Position numbers and translations under genes: made by a program. A model generated the notes under the pieces. It did no database searches. It worked only from the letters and a program-made list of their open reading frames with translations, and was not told the origin of the DNA. 54,950 nucleotides of DNA from Lachnoclostridium sp. An131 (GTDB taxonomy: Bacteria > Bacillota > Clostridia > Lachnospirales > Lachnospiraceae), in NCBI RefSeq assembly GCF_002160825.1, contig NZ_NFLI01000022.1, positions 1 through 54,950 of the forward strand, in the 5' to 3' direction. Each line of letters opens with the position of its first letter. The first letter of the stretch is position 1. Positions 45,216 to 54,950 of the stretch are shown in pieces.

Positions 45216-45761
45216 ATGAACAGAAGAAAAATCAGGGCAGCGGCAGTCCTTGCGTGTACCGTGCTGCTGCTTGGACTTGCGGGCTGCGGCCTGTTTGGCG
45301 CGGGAAAGAGTACGACAGAGGGCAGAATCGGAGATTCCATTCGCACAGATTTTTTTGAGTTCACCGTAAACAGCGCATATCTGTGCAGCGAGTTTGAGGG
45401 AAGAGCGGCTTCTGAAGGAACAGAGCTTCTTGTGGTGGACGCCACCGTGAAAAACACCTTTAATGAGTCCATTCCTATGTCTGACTGGGATTTTCAGGCT
45501 CAGTGGGGAGAGGATGACGATGATGAGGCCTATGCGTTTCCGATTACATCCGATCCGGAGACGGGGGAGGAGATTGCTGCGGTCAGTGAAGATCAGCTTC
45601 CCTATGAGTATGAGCTGGGAGTCGATGAAAGGGTAGAGGGCCTTCTGGTGTATGAGGTCCCGGAAGGGTACAAGGATTTCTCCATTTCGACCCAGGATAT
45701 CTACTCGGATGGAACCACAGGCGATACCTATTTTGTATATTTTACGCCTGAGAGGCAGTAG
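45216..45761 (+). CDS. Lipoprotein with DUF4352-like domain
   Basis: 181 residues. N-terminal signal with lipobox LAGC (residues ~22-25) after a hydrophobic stretch, so it should be lipidated by Lgt and anchored outside. The mature part has a beta-sandwich-type pattern (GTELLVVDATVKNTFNESIP, VYEVPEGYKDF) as in DUF4352 (immunoglobulin-like) lipoproteins. A Glu/Asp-rich loop (GEDDDDEAYAF) lies in the middle. The function is unknown. GAGGGG site before ATG 45216. Confidence 0.82.
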   Translation: MNRRKIRAAAVLACTVLLLGLAGCGLFGAGKSTTEGRIGDSIRTDFFEFTVNSAYLCSEFEGRAASEGTELLVVDATVKNTFNESIPMSDWDFQAQWGEDDDDEAYAFPITSDPETGEEIAAVSEDQLPYEYELGVDERVEGLLVYEVPEGYKDFSISTQDIYSDGTTGDTYFVYFTPERQ

Positions 45762-45814
45762 ACGGCAGAGTGGTAAGGCCAAGCTTGTTTGAAAAAGAAA
45801 CTTTGAAAAAGAAA

Positions 45815-45865
45815 CGGAGGGCGCCCGGATCCCTGAATGCACTGCAGGGATCCGGGCGCCCTCCG
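45815..45865. terminator. Very long bidirectional terminator hairpin
   Basis: A perfect 21-bp stem (45815-45835 / 45845-45865) with a 9-nt loop between convergent genes. On the - strand it is followed by a T-rich run (complement of 45783-45814), so it mainly ends the aldo/keto reductase transcript. On the + strand the following T-tract is short. Confidence 0.92.
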
Positions 45866-45910
45866 CTCTTACACGGCACTTCTGCGAAGATCAGGAAGGA
45901 TAGGAGAAGG

Positions 45911-46951
45911 CTAATTTACCTTCACCTCTCCGGCCAGAATCCGTTTATAATCTTCATAATTTTTCTCAAGAAGCTCCGGAGTGTTCAGCTCATAGGGACA
46001 TTTTTCCATACACTGGCCGCAGTGCAGGCATTCTTCGATTTTTTTCATGTTTTCCTGCCAGTATTCATTCAGCCACTGATCGGAAGGGGCTCTTCTTACC
46101 ATCAGGGACATTCTGGCGCAGTTGTTAATGAGAATTCCGGCAGGGCAGGGCATGCAGTAGCCGCAGCCCCGGCAGAAATCTCCGGTCAGCTCAGCCTTTT
46201 CCTTTTCGATAAAGCGTGAAATTTCTTCGTCCATAGCCGGAGGCTGTTCCATATAGGAGAGCCATTCTTCCAGCTCAGACATTTTCTGAATCCCCCAGAT
46301 CGGAAGAACATTGTCAAACTGAGACATAAAGGCAAAAGCTGCCCTGGAATGATTGATCAGCCCTCCGGCGAGGCCCTTCATGGCGATAAAGCCCATGCTG
46401 TGTTCCTGGCATAGCTTCACCAGTTCCAGTTCCTTTTCGGAGGAAAGGTAGCTTAAAGGAAACTGCAGTGTTTCGTAAAGGCCGGACTCAATGGCCTCTC
46501 TGGCTACGCCGAGCTTGTGGGCCGTGATTCCGATATGGCGGATTTTGCCCGCTTCCTTTGCCTCCTGCATGCATTCATACATTCCGCTGCCGTCTCCCGG
46601 ACGCCAGCAGGTATCCGCGCAGTGGAACTGATAGATATCGATATAATCTGTCTTCAGGAGCTTCAATGAGGTCTCAAGCTGTGCCCGGAAGGCTTCCGGC
46701 GTCTTGGCCTGAGTTTTGGTGGCGATATAGATTTCCTGGCGCGCTTTTTCAAATATCTGCTGAAAGGCGTTTCCAAGCTTTTCTTCGCTGTCGCTGTAGG
46801 CGCGGGCGGTGTCGAAGAAGCGCATGCCGCCTTCGTATGCCCGCTGCAGAAGCTGTACGGCGGTTCCCATATTCACCCGCTGTACGGGCAGAGCGCCGAA
46901 AGCATTCTGTGGGACGGTGATTCCTGTACTTCCCAGGGTTATCATGTTCAT
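45911..46951 (-). CDS. Aldo/keto reductase with C-terminal 4Fe-4S ferredoxin domain
   Basis: 346 residues, the only clear - strand gene. The N-terminal TIM-barrel AKR has the catalytic Asp/Tyr region (FFDTARAYSDSEEKLGNAF), Lys (IATKTQ) and His (QFHCADT). The C-terminal ~100 residues carry two ferredoxin-type cysteine sets (CRGCGYCMPCPAGI and CLHCGQCMEKCPYEL), so it may take electrons from Fe-S carriers. This fused form is common in anaerobic Clostridia; the substrate is unknown. AAGGAG lies ~10 nt upstream of its ATG. Confidence 0.95.
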   Translation of the reverse strand: MNMITLGSTGITVPQNAFGALPVQRVNMGTAVQLLQRAYEGGMRFFDTARAYSDSEEKLGNAFQQIFEKARQEIYIATKTQAKTPEAFRAQLETSLKLLKTDYIDIYQFHCADTCWRPGDGSGMYECMQEAKEAGKIRHIGITAHKLGVAREAIESGLYETLQFPLSYLSSEKELELVKLCQEHSMGFIAMKGLAGGLINHSRAAFAFMSQFDNVLPIWGIQKMSELEEWLSYMEQPPAMDEEISRFIEKEKAELTGDFCRGCGYCMPCPAGILINNCARMSLMVRRAPSDQWLNEYWQENMKKIEECLHCGQCMEKCPYELNTPELLEKNYEDYKRILAGEVKVN

Positions 46952-47183
46952 GAATGTTCACACTCCTTTGTATTTGGAATCTCATAAGGCTGTTTTGCGG
47001 GCAGCAGGTAATTTCTGTCCGGAACAGCTGGTGGTGAGAATATTTCTCCATTTATTTTATTGCGTTTCCCACTCCGCCGTCAATCCCCCTTTTGTATGGA
47101 GACTGGCTTAAACAGGGCTTTACCAGGCCCCAAAGGAAGAATACAGGAGTAAGACAGCGGGCCGGATTGTCCGGAAGCTGGAA

Positions 47184-47212
47184 TTGAAAAGCACAGCATT
47201 AAGTGATAGAAT
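47184..47212 (+). promoter_or_regulatory. Sigma-A promoter ahead of a hairpin and yccF-like gene
   Basis: TTGAAA (47184-47189), 17-bp spacer, TAGAAT (47207-47212). Transcription would start near 47219, just before a strong terminator-like hairpin. The remaining 46952-47183 stretch holds no gene. Confidence 0.65.
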
Positions 47213-47218
47213 GACACT

Positions 47219-47286
47219 ACAAAGAGGCAGCGCCGGTGCGCCAAGGGACCGTATTGCCCCTCGGCGCACCGGCGCCGGCATTTTTA
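47219..47286 (+). ncRNA. Short terminated leader RNA (attenuator or small RNA)
   Basis: From the predicted start (~47219) only ~10 nt precede a 13-bp perfect stem (47230-47242 / 47263-47275) with an inner 4-bp stem (47244-47247 / 47258-47261), followed by TTTTT at 47281-47285. A transcript of ~65 nt would end here. Either a small RNA is made or the hairpin limits transcription of the gene at 47331. Confidence 0.5.
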
Positions 47287-47330
47287 TAAAAAACGTGTAA
47301 TAAGACTGGATTTTTAGAAAGGATACGTCT

Positions 47331-47690
47331 ATGGGATGTCTTGGAAATTTTTTGTGGTTTGTTTTTGGAGGGGCTTTGAGCGGGCTTAGCTGGTGCCTGG
47401 CGGGCTGCCTCTGGTGCATTACGATTGTGGGAATCCCTGTGGGGACCCAGTGCTTTAAGCTGGCAGGGTTAAGCTTTTTTCCATTCGGAAAAGAAATCCG
47501 GTATGGAGGAGGGACAGTCTCTTTCCTGCTGAATATTCTCTGGCTTCTCTTTTCCGGGCTGGCACTGGCCATAGAGCACGCAGTCCTGGGAGCGCTGCTG
47601 TGCGTTACGATTATCGGGATTCCCTTTGGGCTGCAGCATTTCAAGCTGGCGCAGCTGGCCCTGATGCCCTTTGGGGCCGAAGTATATTAA
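47331..47690 (+). CDS. YccF-domain membrane protein
   Basis: 119 residues, two YccF repeats: the W-x-x-x-GG-x-L-x-x-x-x-W start and CITIVGIPVGTQCFKLAGL, then a second copy ending CVTIIGIPFGLQHFKLAQL. Four hydrophobic segments make it an inner membrane protein of unknown function. AGAAAGGA before ATG 47331. The putative attenuator lies in its leader. The GTPase gene follows 18 bp after. Confidence 0.92.
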   Translation: MGCLGNFLWFVFGGALSGLSWCLAGCLWCITIVGIPVGTQCFKLAGLSFFPFGKEIRYGGGTVSFLLNILWLLFSGLALAIEHAVLGALLCVTIIGIPFGLQHFKLAQLALMPFGAEVY

Positions 47691-47708
47691 ACGGAGCATA
47701 GAGGAGCT

Positions 47709-50170
<2,462 letters not shown>

Positions 50171-50177
50171 TATAAAA

Positions 50178-50206
50178 TTGACAATTCCTCCGATAAAAAG
50201 TATAAT
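50178..50206 (+). promoter_or_regulatory. Full-consensus sigma-A promoter for the dehydrogenase gene
   Basis: TTGACA (50178-50183), 17-bp spacer, TATAAT (50201-50206). Both hexamers are perfect. The leader is ~43 nt. Confidence 0.93.
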
Positions 50207-50255
50207 CAAATGGTATTTGTAACGTGAAAAAATCAGAATGAGGAGGAAATTGGAA

Positions 50256-51626
50256 ATGCAGGAGTTTGATGTAATCATCGTAGGCGGCGGTCCGGCCGGA
50301 TACAACTGTGCGGAATATGCGGCTCACCATGGAAAAAGCGTGCTTCTGGTGGAGAAAAAGAACCTTGGCGGCACCTGCCTGAATGTGGGATGCATTCCCA
50401 CCAAGACCTTTTTGTACGCTTCCAAGATGTACCATTACGCAGACGGAGCCGGAGCAGACTATGGCGTGACGGCAGACGGTGACGTGAGGATCGATCAGGC
50501 GGCAGTGGTCAGAAAGAAGGACGAGGTCGTAAAGACGCTGGTGCAGGGAGTGGCTGCCGGTCTGCGCCGGGCGAAGGTCAAGGTGGTGAATGGAACGGGA
50601 AAGGTCGGCCGGAAGGACGGCAGGCTGCTGGTGACGGTAGACGGAGAAGAGTACACAGCGGCGGATCTGATTCTGGCGACAGGCTCATCCCCGGTGATTC
50701 CGCCGATTGAGGGCGTAAAGGAAGGCCTGACCGACGGTACGGTGATGACGAGCGATGAGATTCTGGATATGACAGAGGTTCCGGCCAAGCTGCTTATCGT
50801 GGGCGGCGGCGTGATTGGCTTTGAGATGGCTGCCTATTTTCAGGAAATCGGCTCCAGGGTCACTGTGATCGAAATGCTGGACAAGGTGCTGGGCCCCAAT
50901 GACCGGGAAGTCAGCGCGCTCCTGCAGCAGGAGATGGAGAAAAAGGGCGTGACCTTTTATCTGTCCAGCAGTGTGAAAAAGGTGTCGGAAGGCGTAGTGA
51001 CCTTTGAGAAGGACGGCAGAATTGATGTGGCTGCCTACGACAAGGCCCTCATGTGCGTGGGACGCCGGGCAAACAGCAATATCGAGGGCCTGGAAGAGCT
51101 GGGCGTGCAGGTGGAGCGAGGGGCCATCGTGACAAATGAGTATATGCAGACGAACGTTCCCCATGTCTACGCCATCGGAGATGTGAATGGAAAGGTGATG
51201 CTGGCCCATGTGGGCTACCGGGAAGGAGAGGCAGCTGTCAACCATATCCTCGGCCGGGAGGACGCCATGAGCTACGACGCCATCTGCGGAGTGGTTTACA
51301 CAAATCCGGAAGCAGCCTTCGTGGGCGTGTCTGAGGAACAGGCGAAGGCCTCCGGCAGACCTTATAAGGTAAAGAAGGTATCCATCAACTTCAGCGGCCG
51401 TCATGTGGCGGAAAACGGAATGAGTAACGGCCTGTGCAAGCTGATTCTTGATGCGGAGAAAAACACGCTGATTGGAGCGGCGCTGATGTCCTCCTACGCT
51501 TCGGAATATATCTATTCCCTGGCGCTGATGATTGATCTGCAGGTTCCGGTGGATCGCATTCTGCGGACGGTATTTCCTCATCCGACCGTGTGCGAGGTGA
51601 TTCGCGAAGCGCTGCTGAGTTCATAG
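50256..51626 (+). CDS. lpdA: Dihydrolipoyl dehydrogenase
   Basis: 456 residues from ATG 50256 (GAGGAGG site); 50238 is a weaker start. FAD-binding GGGPAGYNCA at the N-terminus, the redox disulfide GGTCLNVGCIPTKTF, the NAD-binding GGGVIGFEMAAYF and the C-terminal HPTVCE with the active-site His-Glu. It reoxidises lipoyl groups with NAD+. No partner E1/E2 genes or lipoate genes are nearby, so its complex (glycine cleavage or another) is unknown. A strong private promoter makes it a single-gene unit. Confidence 0.94.
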   Translation: MQEFDVIIVGGGPAGYNCAEYAAHHGKSVLLVEKKNLGGTCLNVGCIPTKTFLYASKMYHYADGAGADYGVTADGDVRIDQAAVVRKKDEVVKTLVQGVAAGLRRAKVKVVNGTGKVGRKDGRLLVTVDGEEYTAADLILATGSSPVIPPIEGVKEGLTDGTVMTSDEILDMTEVPAKLLIVGGGVIGFEMAAYFQEIGSRVTVIEMLDKVLGPNDREVSALLQQEMEKKGVTFYLSSSVKKVSEGVVTFEKDGRIDVAAYDKALMCVGRRANSNIEGLEELGVQVERGAIVTNEYMQTNVPHVYAIGDVNGKVMLAHVGYREGEAAVNHILGREDAMSYDAICGVVYTNPEAAFVGVSEEQAKASGRPYKVKKVSINFSGRHVAENGMSNGLCKLILDAEKNTLIGAALMSSYASEYIYSLALMIDLQVPVDRILRTVFPHPTVCEVIREALLSS

Positions 51627-51670
51627 TTATTATTTGTAGTAACAGTTCATAAAAAGTTAACAGAAAAGTT

Positions 51671-51712
51671 TCCGGCCCGGTGTTGACTTCCCGGGCCGGA
51701 TGCGTTTAAAAT
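51671..51712 (+). promoter_or_regulatory. Hairpin and overlapping promoter ahead of the MgtA-type gene
   Basis: A perfect 10-bp GC stem (51671-51680 / 51691-51700) may end the lpdA transcript. TTGACT (51683-51688), 18-bp spacer and TAAAAT (51707-51712) form a promoter whose -35 lies in the hairpin loop. Transcription would start near 51719, at a 7-bp hairpin (51718-51724 / 51741-51747) that would cap the leader. Confidence 0.55.
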
Positions 51713-51778
51713 AGGCATGCGGGAAGAAAGTCTGAAAAAATCCCGCAGAAGAAAGAAATCAAAAGGAAGGTGACTTAC

Positions 51779-51874
51779 GTGGAAGGTTGTAATGGCCGAA
51801 GTCGGAAAGCAGACAAAGCGATGAAGCGTCATATGGGAAAATCCGGCATGCGGCCTGCAGATCCGGCCGCGTAA
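51779..51874 (+). CDS. Putative 31-residue leader peptide of the MgtA-type gene
   Basis: GTG 51779 to TAA 51872-51874, with a well-placed GGAAGG site (51765-51770, 8-nt gap). The peptide starts MEGCNGRSRKADKAMKR and ends GMRPADPAA. It is basic with Pro-Ala-Asp-Pro near the end. Its last 11 codons overlap the first terminator-like hairpin (51844-51884), so the position of the ribosome would decide its folding. Proline/acidic codons near the end of a short ORF upstream of an Mg2+ transporter recall the MgtL leader of enterobacteria. This is inference from layout. Confidence 0.55.
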   Translation: MEGCNGRSRKADKAMKRHMGKSGMRPADPAA

Positions 51875-52022
51875 TGTTCTGCCGTCTTTTTCTGAACAGA
51901 AAGCCTCGCAGGGCGGCTGGTTCCGCCGCAGAGAGGCTGTTTTGACACGTCATCGCCGCAGAGAATGAATTTTCTGCGGTATCTTTATGCCCTTTTTCAG
52001 TCCTGTAAGGCTGAAAAGAGGG
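51844..52022 (+). promoter_or_regulatory. Serial terminator-like hairpins in the MgtA-type leader
   Basis: Hairpin 1: 51844-51848 / 51880-51884 enclosing 51850-51855 / 51865-51870, then TCTTTTTC. Hairpin 2: 51902-51907 / 51933-51938 enclosing 51912-51916 / 51923-51927, then GTTTTG. Hairpin 3: 51955-51962 / 51973-51980, then ATCTTTATGCCCTTTTT. A fourth stem (51990-52000 / 52011-52022) follows. They lie in the 51627-52094 stretch that has no other gene, and point to transcription attenuation. Confidence 0.65.
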
Positions 52023-52094
52023 AGTCCTTGTGTTCTGGTCAGGGCGCTCCATGCCTTGTCTGCTTCTTCCATGTCAGAAATGGAGGTAAAAGCT

Positions 52095-54833
52095 ATGAAG
52101 AACATACTCAGAAGGAATTTTATTCGAATGATCGGAAACAGGGAAAAAACCGGAAAGGCAGGGAAGGAGCTTCAGACCCGGGAGACAGGGCAGAGCTCTG
52201 CAGTGTTCGCATCCATGGAGGAAGCGGAGGTTTATGAGGCTCTGGACACTTATCCGGAAGGACTCTCCAGGGAGCAGATAAGCGGGCTTCGGGAAAAATA
52301 CGGGGAAAACCGGATCTCAAAGGGGGAGAAGCATTCTTTTGGTCAGAGAATCTGGGAAGCGTTTGTGAATCCCTTTTCTCTGATTCTCTGCGCGCTGGCC
52401 CTGGTTTCTCTTTTTACAGAAGTGATCTGGGCAGAGCCGGGTGAGAAAAATCCGGCGTCTGTGATCATCATCACGGTTATGGTGCTGATATCCGGGATTC
52501 TCCGCCTGGTGCAGGAGACCCGGAGCGGCAATGCGGCCGCAAGGCTGTCTCAGATGCTCCGCACCACCGCCTGCGTGGAACGGATGGAGGACGGTCCCCG
52601 GGAAATCTCCATAGAAGAGATTGTGGTGGGAGACATCATCCATCTGGCGGCCGGTGACATGATCCCGGCGGATCTGCGGATCCTGGAGACAAAGGATTTG
52701 TTTGTGAGCCAGTCGGCGCTGACGGGAGAAAGCGAGCCGGTGGAAAAGACAGGGATGCCGGACTGCCGGGAGACGCCGGCGCTCCAGCGGACCTGCCTGG
52801 CTTTTATGGGAAGCAATGTGGTCAGCGGAAGCGCCAAGGGCGTCGTGACAGCTGTCGGTGATGGAACCGTTCTGGGCAGCATGGCCGGGAAGCTGGAAGG
52901 AAAACGGGCGGAGACCTCCTTTGAAAAGGGAGTAAATTCTGTGTCCTGGCTTCTCGTGCGCCTGATGCTGATTATGGTTCCGGTGGTTCTGCTTCTGAAC
53001 GGTTTTGTAAAAGGAAACTGGCTGCATGCCGTTCTGTTCGCGATTTCCATTGCCATCGGCCTTACGCCGGAAATGCTGCCTGTGATTGTGACTGCCTGCC
53101 TGGCCCGGGGCGCTGTGTCCATGAGCCGCCAGAAGGTGATCATGAAGGATATCAATGCGATCCAGAACCTTGGTTCCATGGATATTCTCTGCACCGATAA
53201 GACGGGAACGCTGACACAGGATAAGATTGTGCTGGAGCGCCATCTGAATATAGACGGAGAGGAAGACGACAGAATTCTGCGCCATGCGTTTCTGAACAGC
53301 TGGTACCAGACAGGACTTCGCAATCTTCTGGACCGGGCTATCATCGAGCGGACCCAGGCGCTGATGCAGGGCAATCCGGAGCTTCAGGATCTGGAGAAAA
53401 GCTATACGAAGGTCGATGAGGTTCCCTTTGATTTTGAGCGCCGCCGCATGAGTGTTGTGGTGGAGGATCAGAAGGGGAAACGGCAGATGATCACAAAAGG
53501 AGCGGCAGAGGAAATGCTTCAGGTGTCTGCCTTCACCGAGTATCACGGGCAGATCGTCCCCCTGACCGGAGAGATGCGGGAAAAGGTGCTGGAGCGCGTG
53601 AGAAAGCTGAATGAAAGGGGCCTGCGTGTGCTGGGGCTGGCCCAGAAGACGAATCCCTCTCCTGTGGGCGCATTTTCGGCGGAGGATGAGAAGGATATGG
53701 TTCTGATCGGATATCTGGCCTTCCTTGACCTGCCCAAGCCCACCACGGCCGGAGCGGTAAAGGCTCTTCATCACTATGGAGTAGAGACGAAGGTGCTGAC
53801 CGGAGACAATGAAAAGGTGACCCGCTGTATCTGCGATATGGTAGGAATCCCGTCTGACCGGCTACTCCTGGGAGAGGAGCTGGAAGGGCTTACGGACCGG
53901 GAGCTTGCGGCCTGCGTGGAGGAGGTCTCTATCTTTGCGAAGCTTTCTCCGGAGCAGAAGGCGAGAGTGGTGGAGGCGCTGCGCGCAAACGGCCACTGTG
54001 TAGGCTATCTGGGCGACGGAATCAATGACAGCGCGGCCATGAAGGCGTCGGATGTGGGGATTTCTGTGGATAATGCCGTGGATATCGCCAAAGAATGTGC
54101 ACAGGTGATTCTTCTGGAAAAGGATCTGCTTGTGCTGGAGCAGGGGGTCCTGGAGGGACGTAAGGTCTATGCGAATATGATGAAATACATCAAGCTTACG
54201 GCGGCGTCCAATTTCGGAAATATGTTTTCTGTTCTGGCGGCCTCGGTATTTCTGCCCTTCCTTCCGATGGAAGCGATCCAGATCCTGCTTTTAAATATGG
54301 TGTATGACGTATCCTGCACCGCCCTTCCCTGGGACCATGTGGATGAGGAATTTCTCCGGCAGCCCAGCAGCTGGGACGCAGCTTCCGTACAGAAGTTTAT
54401 GTTCCGGATGGGGCCGGTCAGCTCGGTGTTTGACATTCTGACTTACCTGCTGATGTATTTCGTGATCTGCCCGGCTGTGTTCGGAGGCAGCTATCATACC
54501 CTTGACCCGGCGGCGCAGGCCGGATTTACGGCCCTGTTCCAGACAGGCTGGTTTGTAGAGTCCATGTGGACGCAGACTCTGGTGATTCATTTTATCCGTA
54601 CGGCCCGGATGCCGTTTGTAAAAAGCCGGGCTTCTGCGCCCCTGCTCGTCTCCACGTTTCTGGCAGTGGGAGCGCTGACGCTTCTTCCCTTCCTTCCTTT
54701 CGGCGGCGGCTTTGGGCTGACGCCGCTGCCCGGAAGCTATTTTCTCTGGCTGTTTTTGATTGTAGCCGGATACCTGGCGGCAGTGACCGTGGGAAAGAAA
54801 AGCTATGTGAAAGCCTATCAGTCGCTTCTGTGA
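52095..54833 (+). CDS. mgtA: Magnesium-transporting P-type ATPase (MgtA/MgtB-like)
   Basis: 912 residues from ATG 52095 (GGAGG at 8 nt); the frame opens earlier at 51987 but without a site. P-type ATPase of class IIIB: actuator TGES ([11 protein letters not shown]), phosphorylation site DKTGT ([11 protein letters not shown]), KGA nucleotide loop, hinge [10 protein letters not shown] and ~10 membrane helices. It imports Mg2+ driven by ATP. The N-terminal ~40 residues before the first conserved part are basic, as in MgtA. Expression is probably set by the long leader upstream. No clear terminator follows. Confidence 0.93.
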   Translation: MKNILRRNFIRMIGNREKTGKAGKELQTRETGQSSAVFASMEEAEVYEALDTYPEGLSREQISGLREKYGENRISKGEKHSFGQRIWEAFVNPFSLILCALALVSLFTEVIWAEPGEKNPASVIIITVMVLISGILRLVQETRSGNAAARLSQMLRTTACVERMEDGPREISIEEIVVGDIIHLAAGDMIPADLRILETKDLFVSQSALTGESEPVEKTGMPDCRETPALQRTCLAFMGSNVVSGSAKGVVTAVGDGTVLGSMAGKLEGKRAETSFEKGVNSVSWLLVRLMLIMVPVVLLLNGFVKGNWLHAVLFAISIAIGLTPEMLPVIVTACLARGAVSMSRQKVIMKDINAIQNLGSMDILCTDKTGTLTQDKIVLERHLNIDGEEDDRILRHAFLNSWYQTGLRNLLDRAIIERTQALMQGNPELQDLEKSYTKVDEVPFDFERRRMSVVVEDQKGKRQMITKGAAEEMLQVSAFTEYHGQIVPLTGEMREKVLERVRKLNERGLRVLGLAQKTNPSPVGAFSAEDEKDMVLIGYLAFLDLPKPTTAGAVKALHHYGVETKVLTGDNEKVTRCICDMVGIPSDRLLLGEELEGLTDRELAACVEEVSIFAKLSPEQKARVVEALRANGHCVGYLGDGINDSAAMKASDVGISVDNAVDIAKECAQVILLEKDLLVLEQGVLEGRKVYANMMKYIKLTAASNFGNMFSVLAASVFLPFLPMEAIQILLLNMVYDVSCTALPWDHVDEEFLRQPSSWDAASVQKFMFRMGPVSSVFDILTYLLMYFVICPAVFGGSYHTLDPAAQAGFTALFQTGWFVESMWTQTLVIHFIRTARMPFVKSRASAPLLVSTFLAVGALTLLPFLPFGGGFGLTPLPGSYFLWLFLIVAGYLAAVTVGKKSYVKAYQSLL

Positions 54834-54888
54834 CGCGGGTTGGTTGGAGTAAAGAAATAGTCAGTTGATAAAAAATAAATAAAAAGAG

Positions 54889-54950
54889 TATTGGCTCCTT
54901 GAGGTATAATGATTTCGACGAAAAAAACAAAACCGAAAGGAGTACCAATA
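54889..54950 (+). other. Leader and ribosome site of a gene starting at the window edge
   Basis: TATAAT at 54905-54910 and GAAAGGAG at 54935-54942 suggest a gene whose start codon falls at about base 54950 or just beyond. An imperfect inverted repeat, TATTGGCTCCTT (54889-54900) against AAGGAGTACCAATA (54937-54950), brackets the -10 and includes the ribosome site; it could be an operator or the end of an insertion element. Nothing of the protein is visible. Confidence 0.4.

Noticed and set aside
51713-52094. M-box (ykoK) magnesium riboswitch before the MgtA-type gene
   Set aside because: The conserved M-box segments are not recognisable; a short ORF with serial hairpins explains the leader better.
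52317-53774. 485-residue open frame on the - strand
   Set aside because: Antisense shadow of the P-type ATPase gene, with low-complexity His/Arg/Leu content and no motif.

Overview
The window is about 55 kb of a Gram-positive, low-to-mid GC Firmicutes chromosome, most likely a gut-type Lachnospiraceae (Clostridia). This is inferred from conserved neighbourhoods (uvrB-uvrA-murB-rapZ-whiA-Crh-like; NfeD-SPFH; dusB-greA), strong AGGAGG-type ribosome binding sites, many sigma-A promoters with 17-bp spacers, and the GC-rich codon style of the housekeeping genes. Almost every gene is on the + strand; the only clear - strand gene is an aldo/keto reductase.

Layout. 1-3750 is accessory. It holds a broken 5' piece of uvrB, two paralogous small proteins, an AlbA_2/ATPase-type regulator with a 21-bp tandem repeat, a decayed Rhs (YD-repeat) tail with a probable immunity gene, and a run of hairpins ending in an unusual interleaved repeat just before the intact uvrB. 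3752-16662 is housekeeping: excision repair (uvrB, uvrA), cell wall (murB), the rapZ-whiA-Crh-like block (without the usual gluconeogenesis factor gene between rapZ and whiA), then methyltransferase-hslO-nadE-degV bounded by two near-identical terminators. 16800-22720 carries an OmpR-type two-component system and an aconitase-family hydratase. A group IIC-like intron sits right behind the hydratase terminator (22727-24574). 24740-34594 carries an SH3/SleB-type secreted hydrolase, CPBP protease, NfeD-SPFH pair, patatin, argF, birA, lgt, dusB and small membrane proteins; greA follows.

35400-43932 is the most interesting part. It is visibly more AT-rich than its surroundings and lies between greA and an AI-2E-type transporter. 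It encodes a metallophosphoesterase, a class I lysyl-tRNA synthetase carrying an extra C-terminal tRNA-binding (Trbp111-like) domain, and then six tightly packed genes: a radical SAM protein with a B12-binding-like N-terminus, a second radical SAM protein with extra C-terminal cysteines, a HAD-like protein, a SAM methyltransferase, a class IIb LysRS/EpmA-like ligase and an S51-type peptidase. Start and stop codons overlap at three of the junctions. My reading, as inference, is a horizontally acquired biosynthetic cluster that uses a synthetase-like enzyme to activate or ligate a modified amino acid (perhaps a lysine analogue), with the class I LysRS as a possible self-resistance or replacement synthetase.

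43993-54833 returns to GC-rich genes: AI-2E transporter, lipoprotein, aldo/keto reductase, YccF, G3E GTPase, glpK, lipoamide dehydrogenase and an MgtA-type P-ATPase. The MgtA gene has a roughly 380-nt leader with a 31-codon ORF and serial terminator-like hairpins, which looks like a leader-peptide attenuator. The window ends at a ribosome binding site for a gene that starts at or just past the edge.
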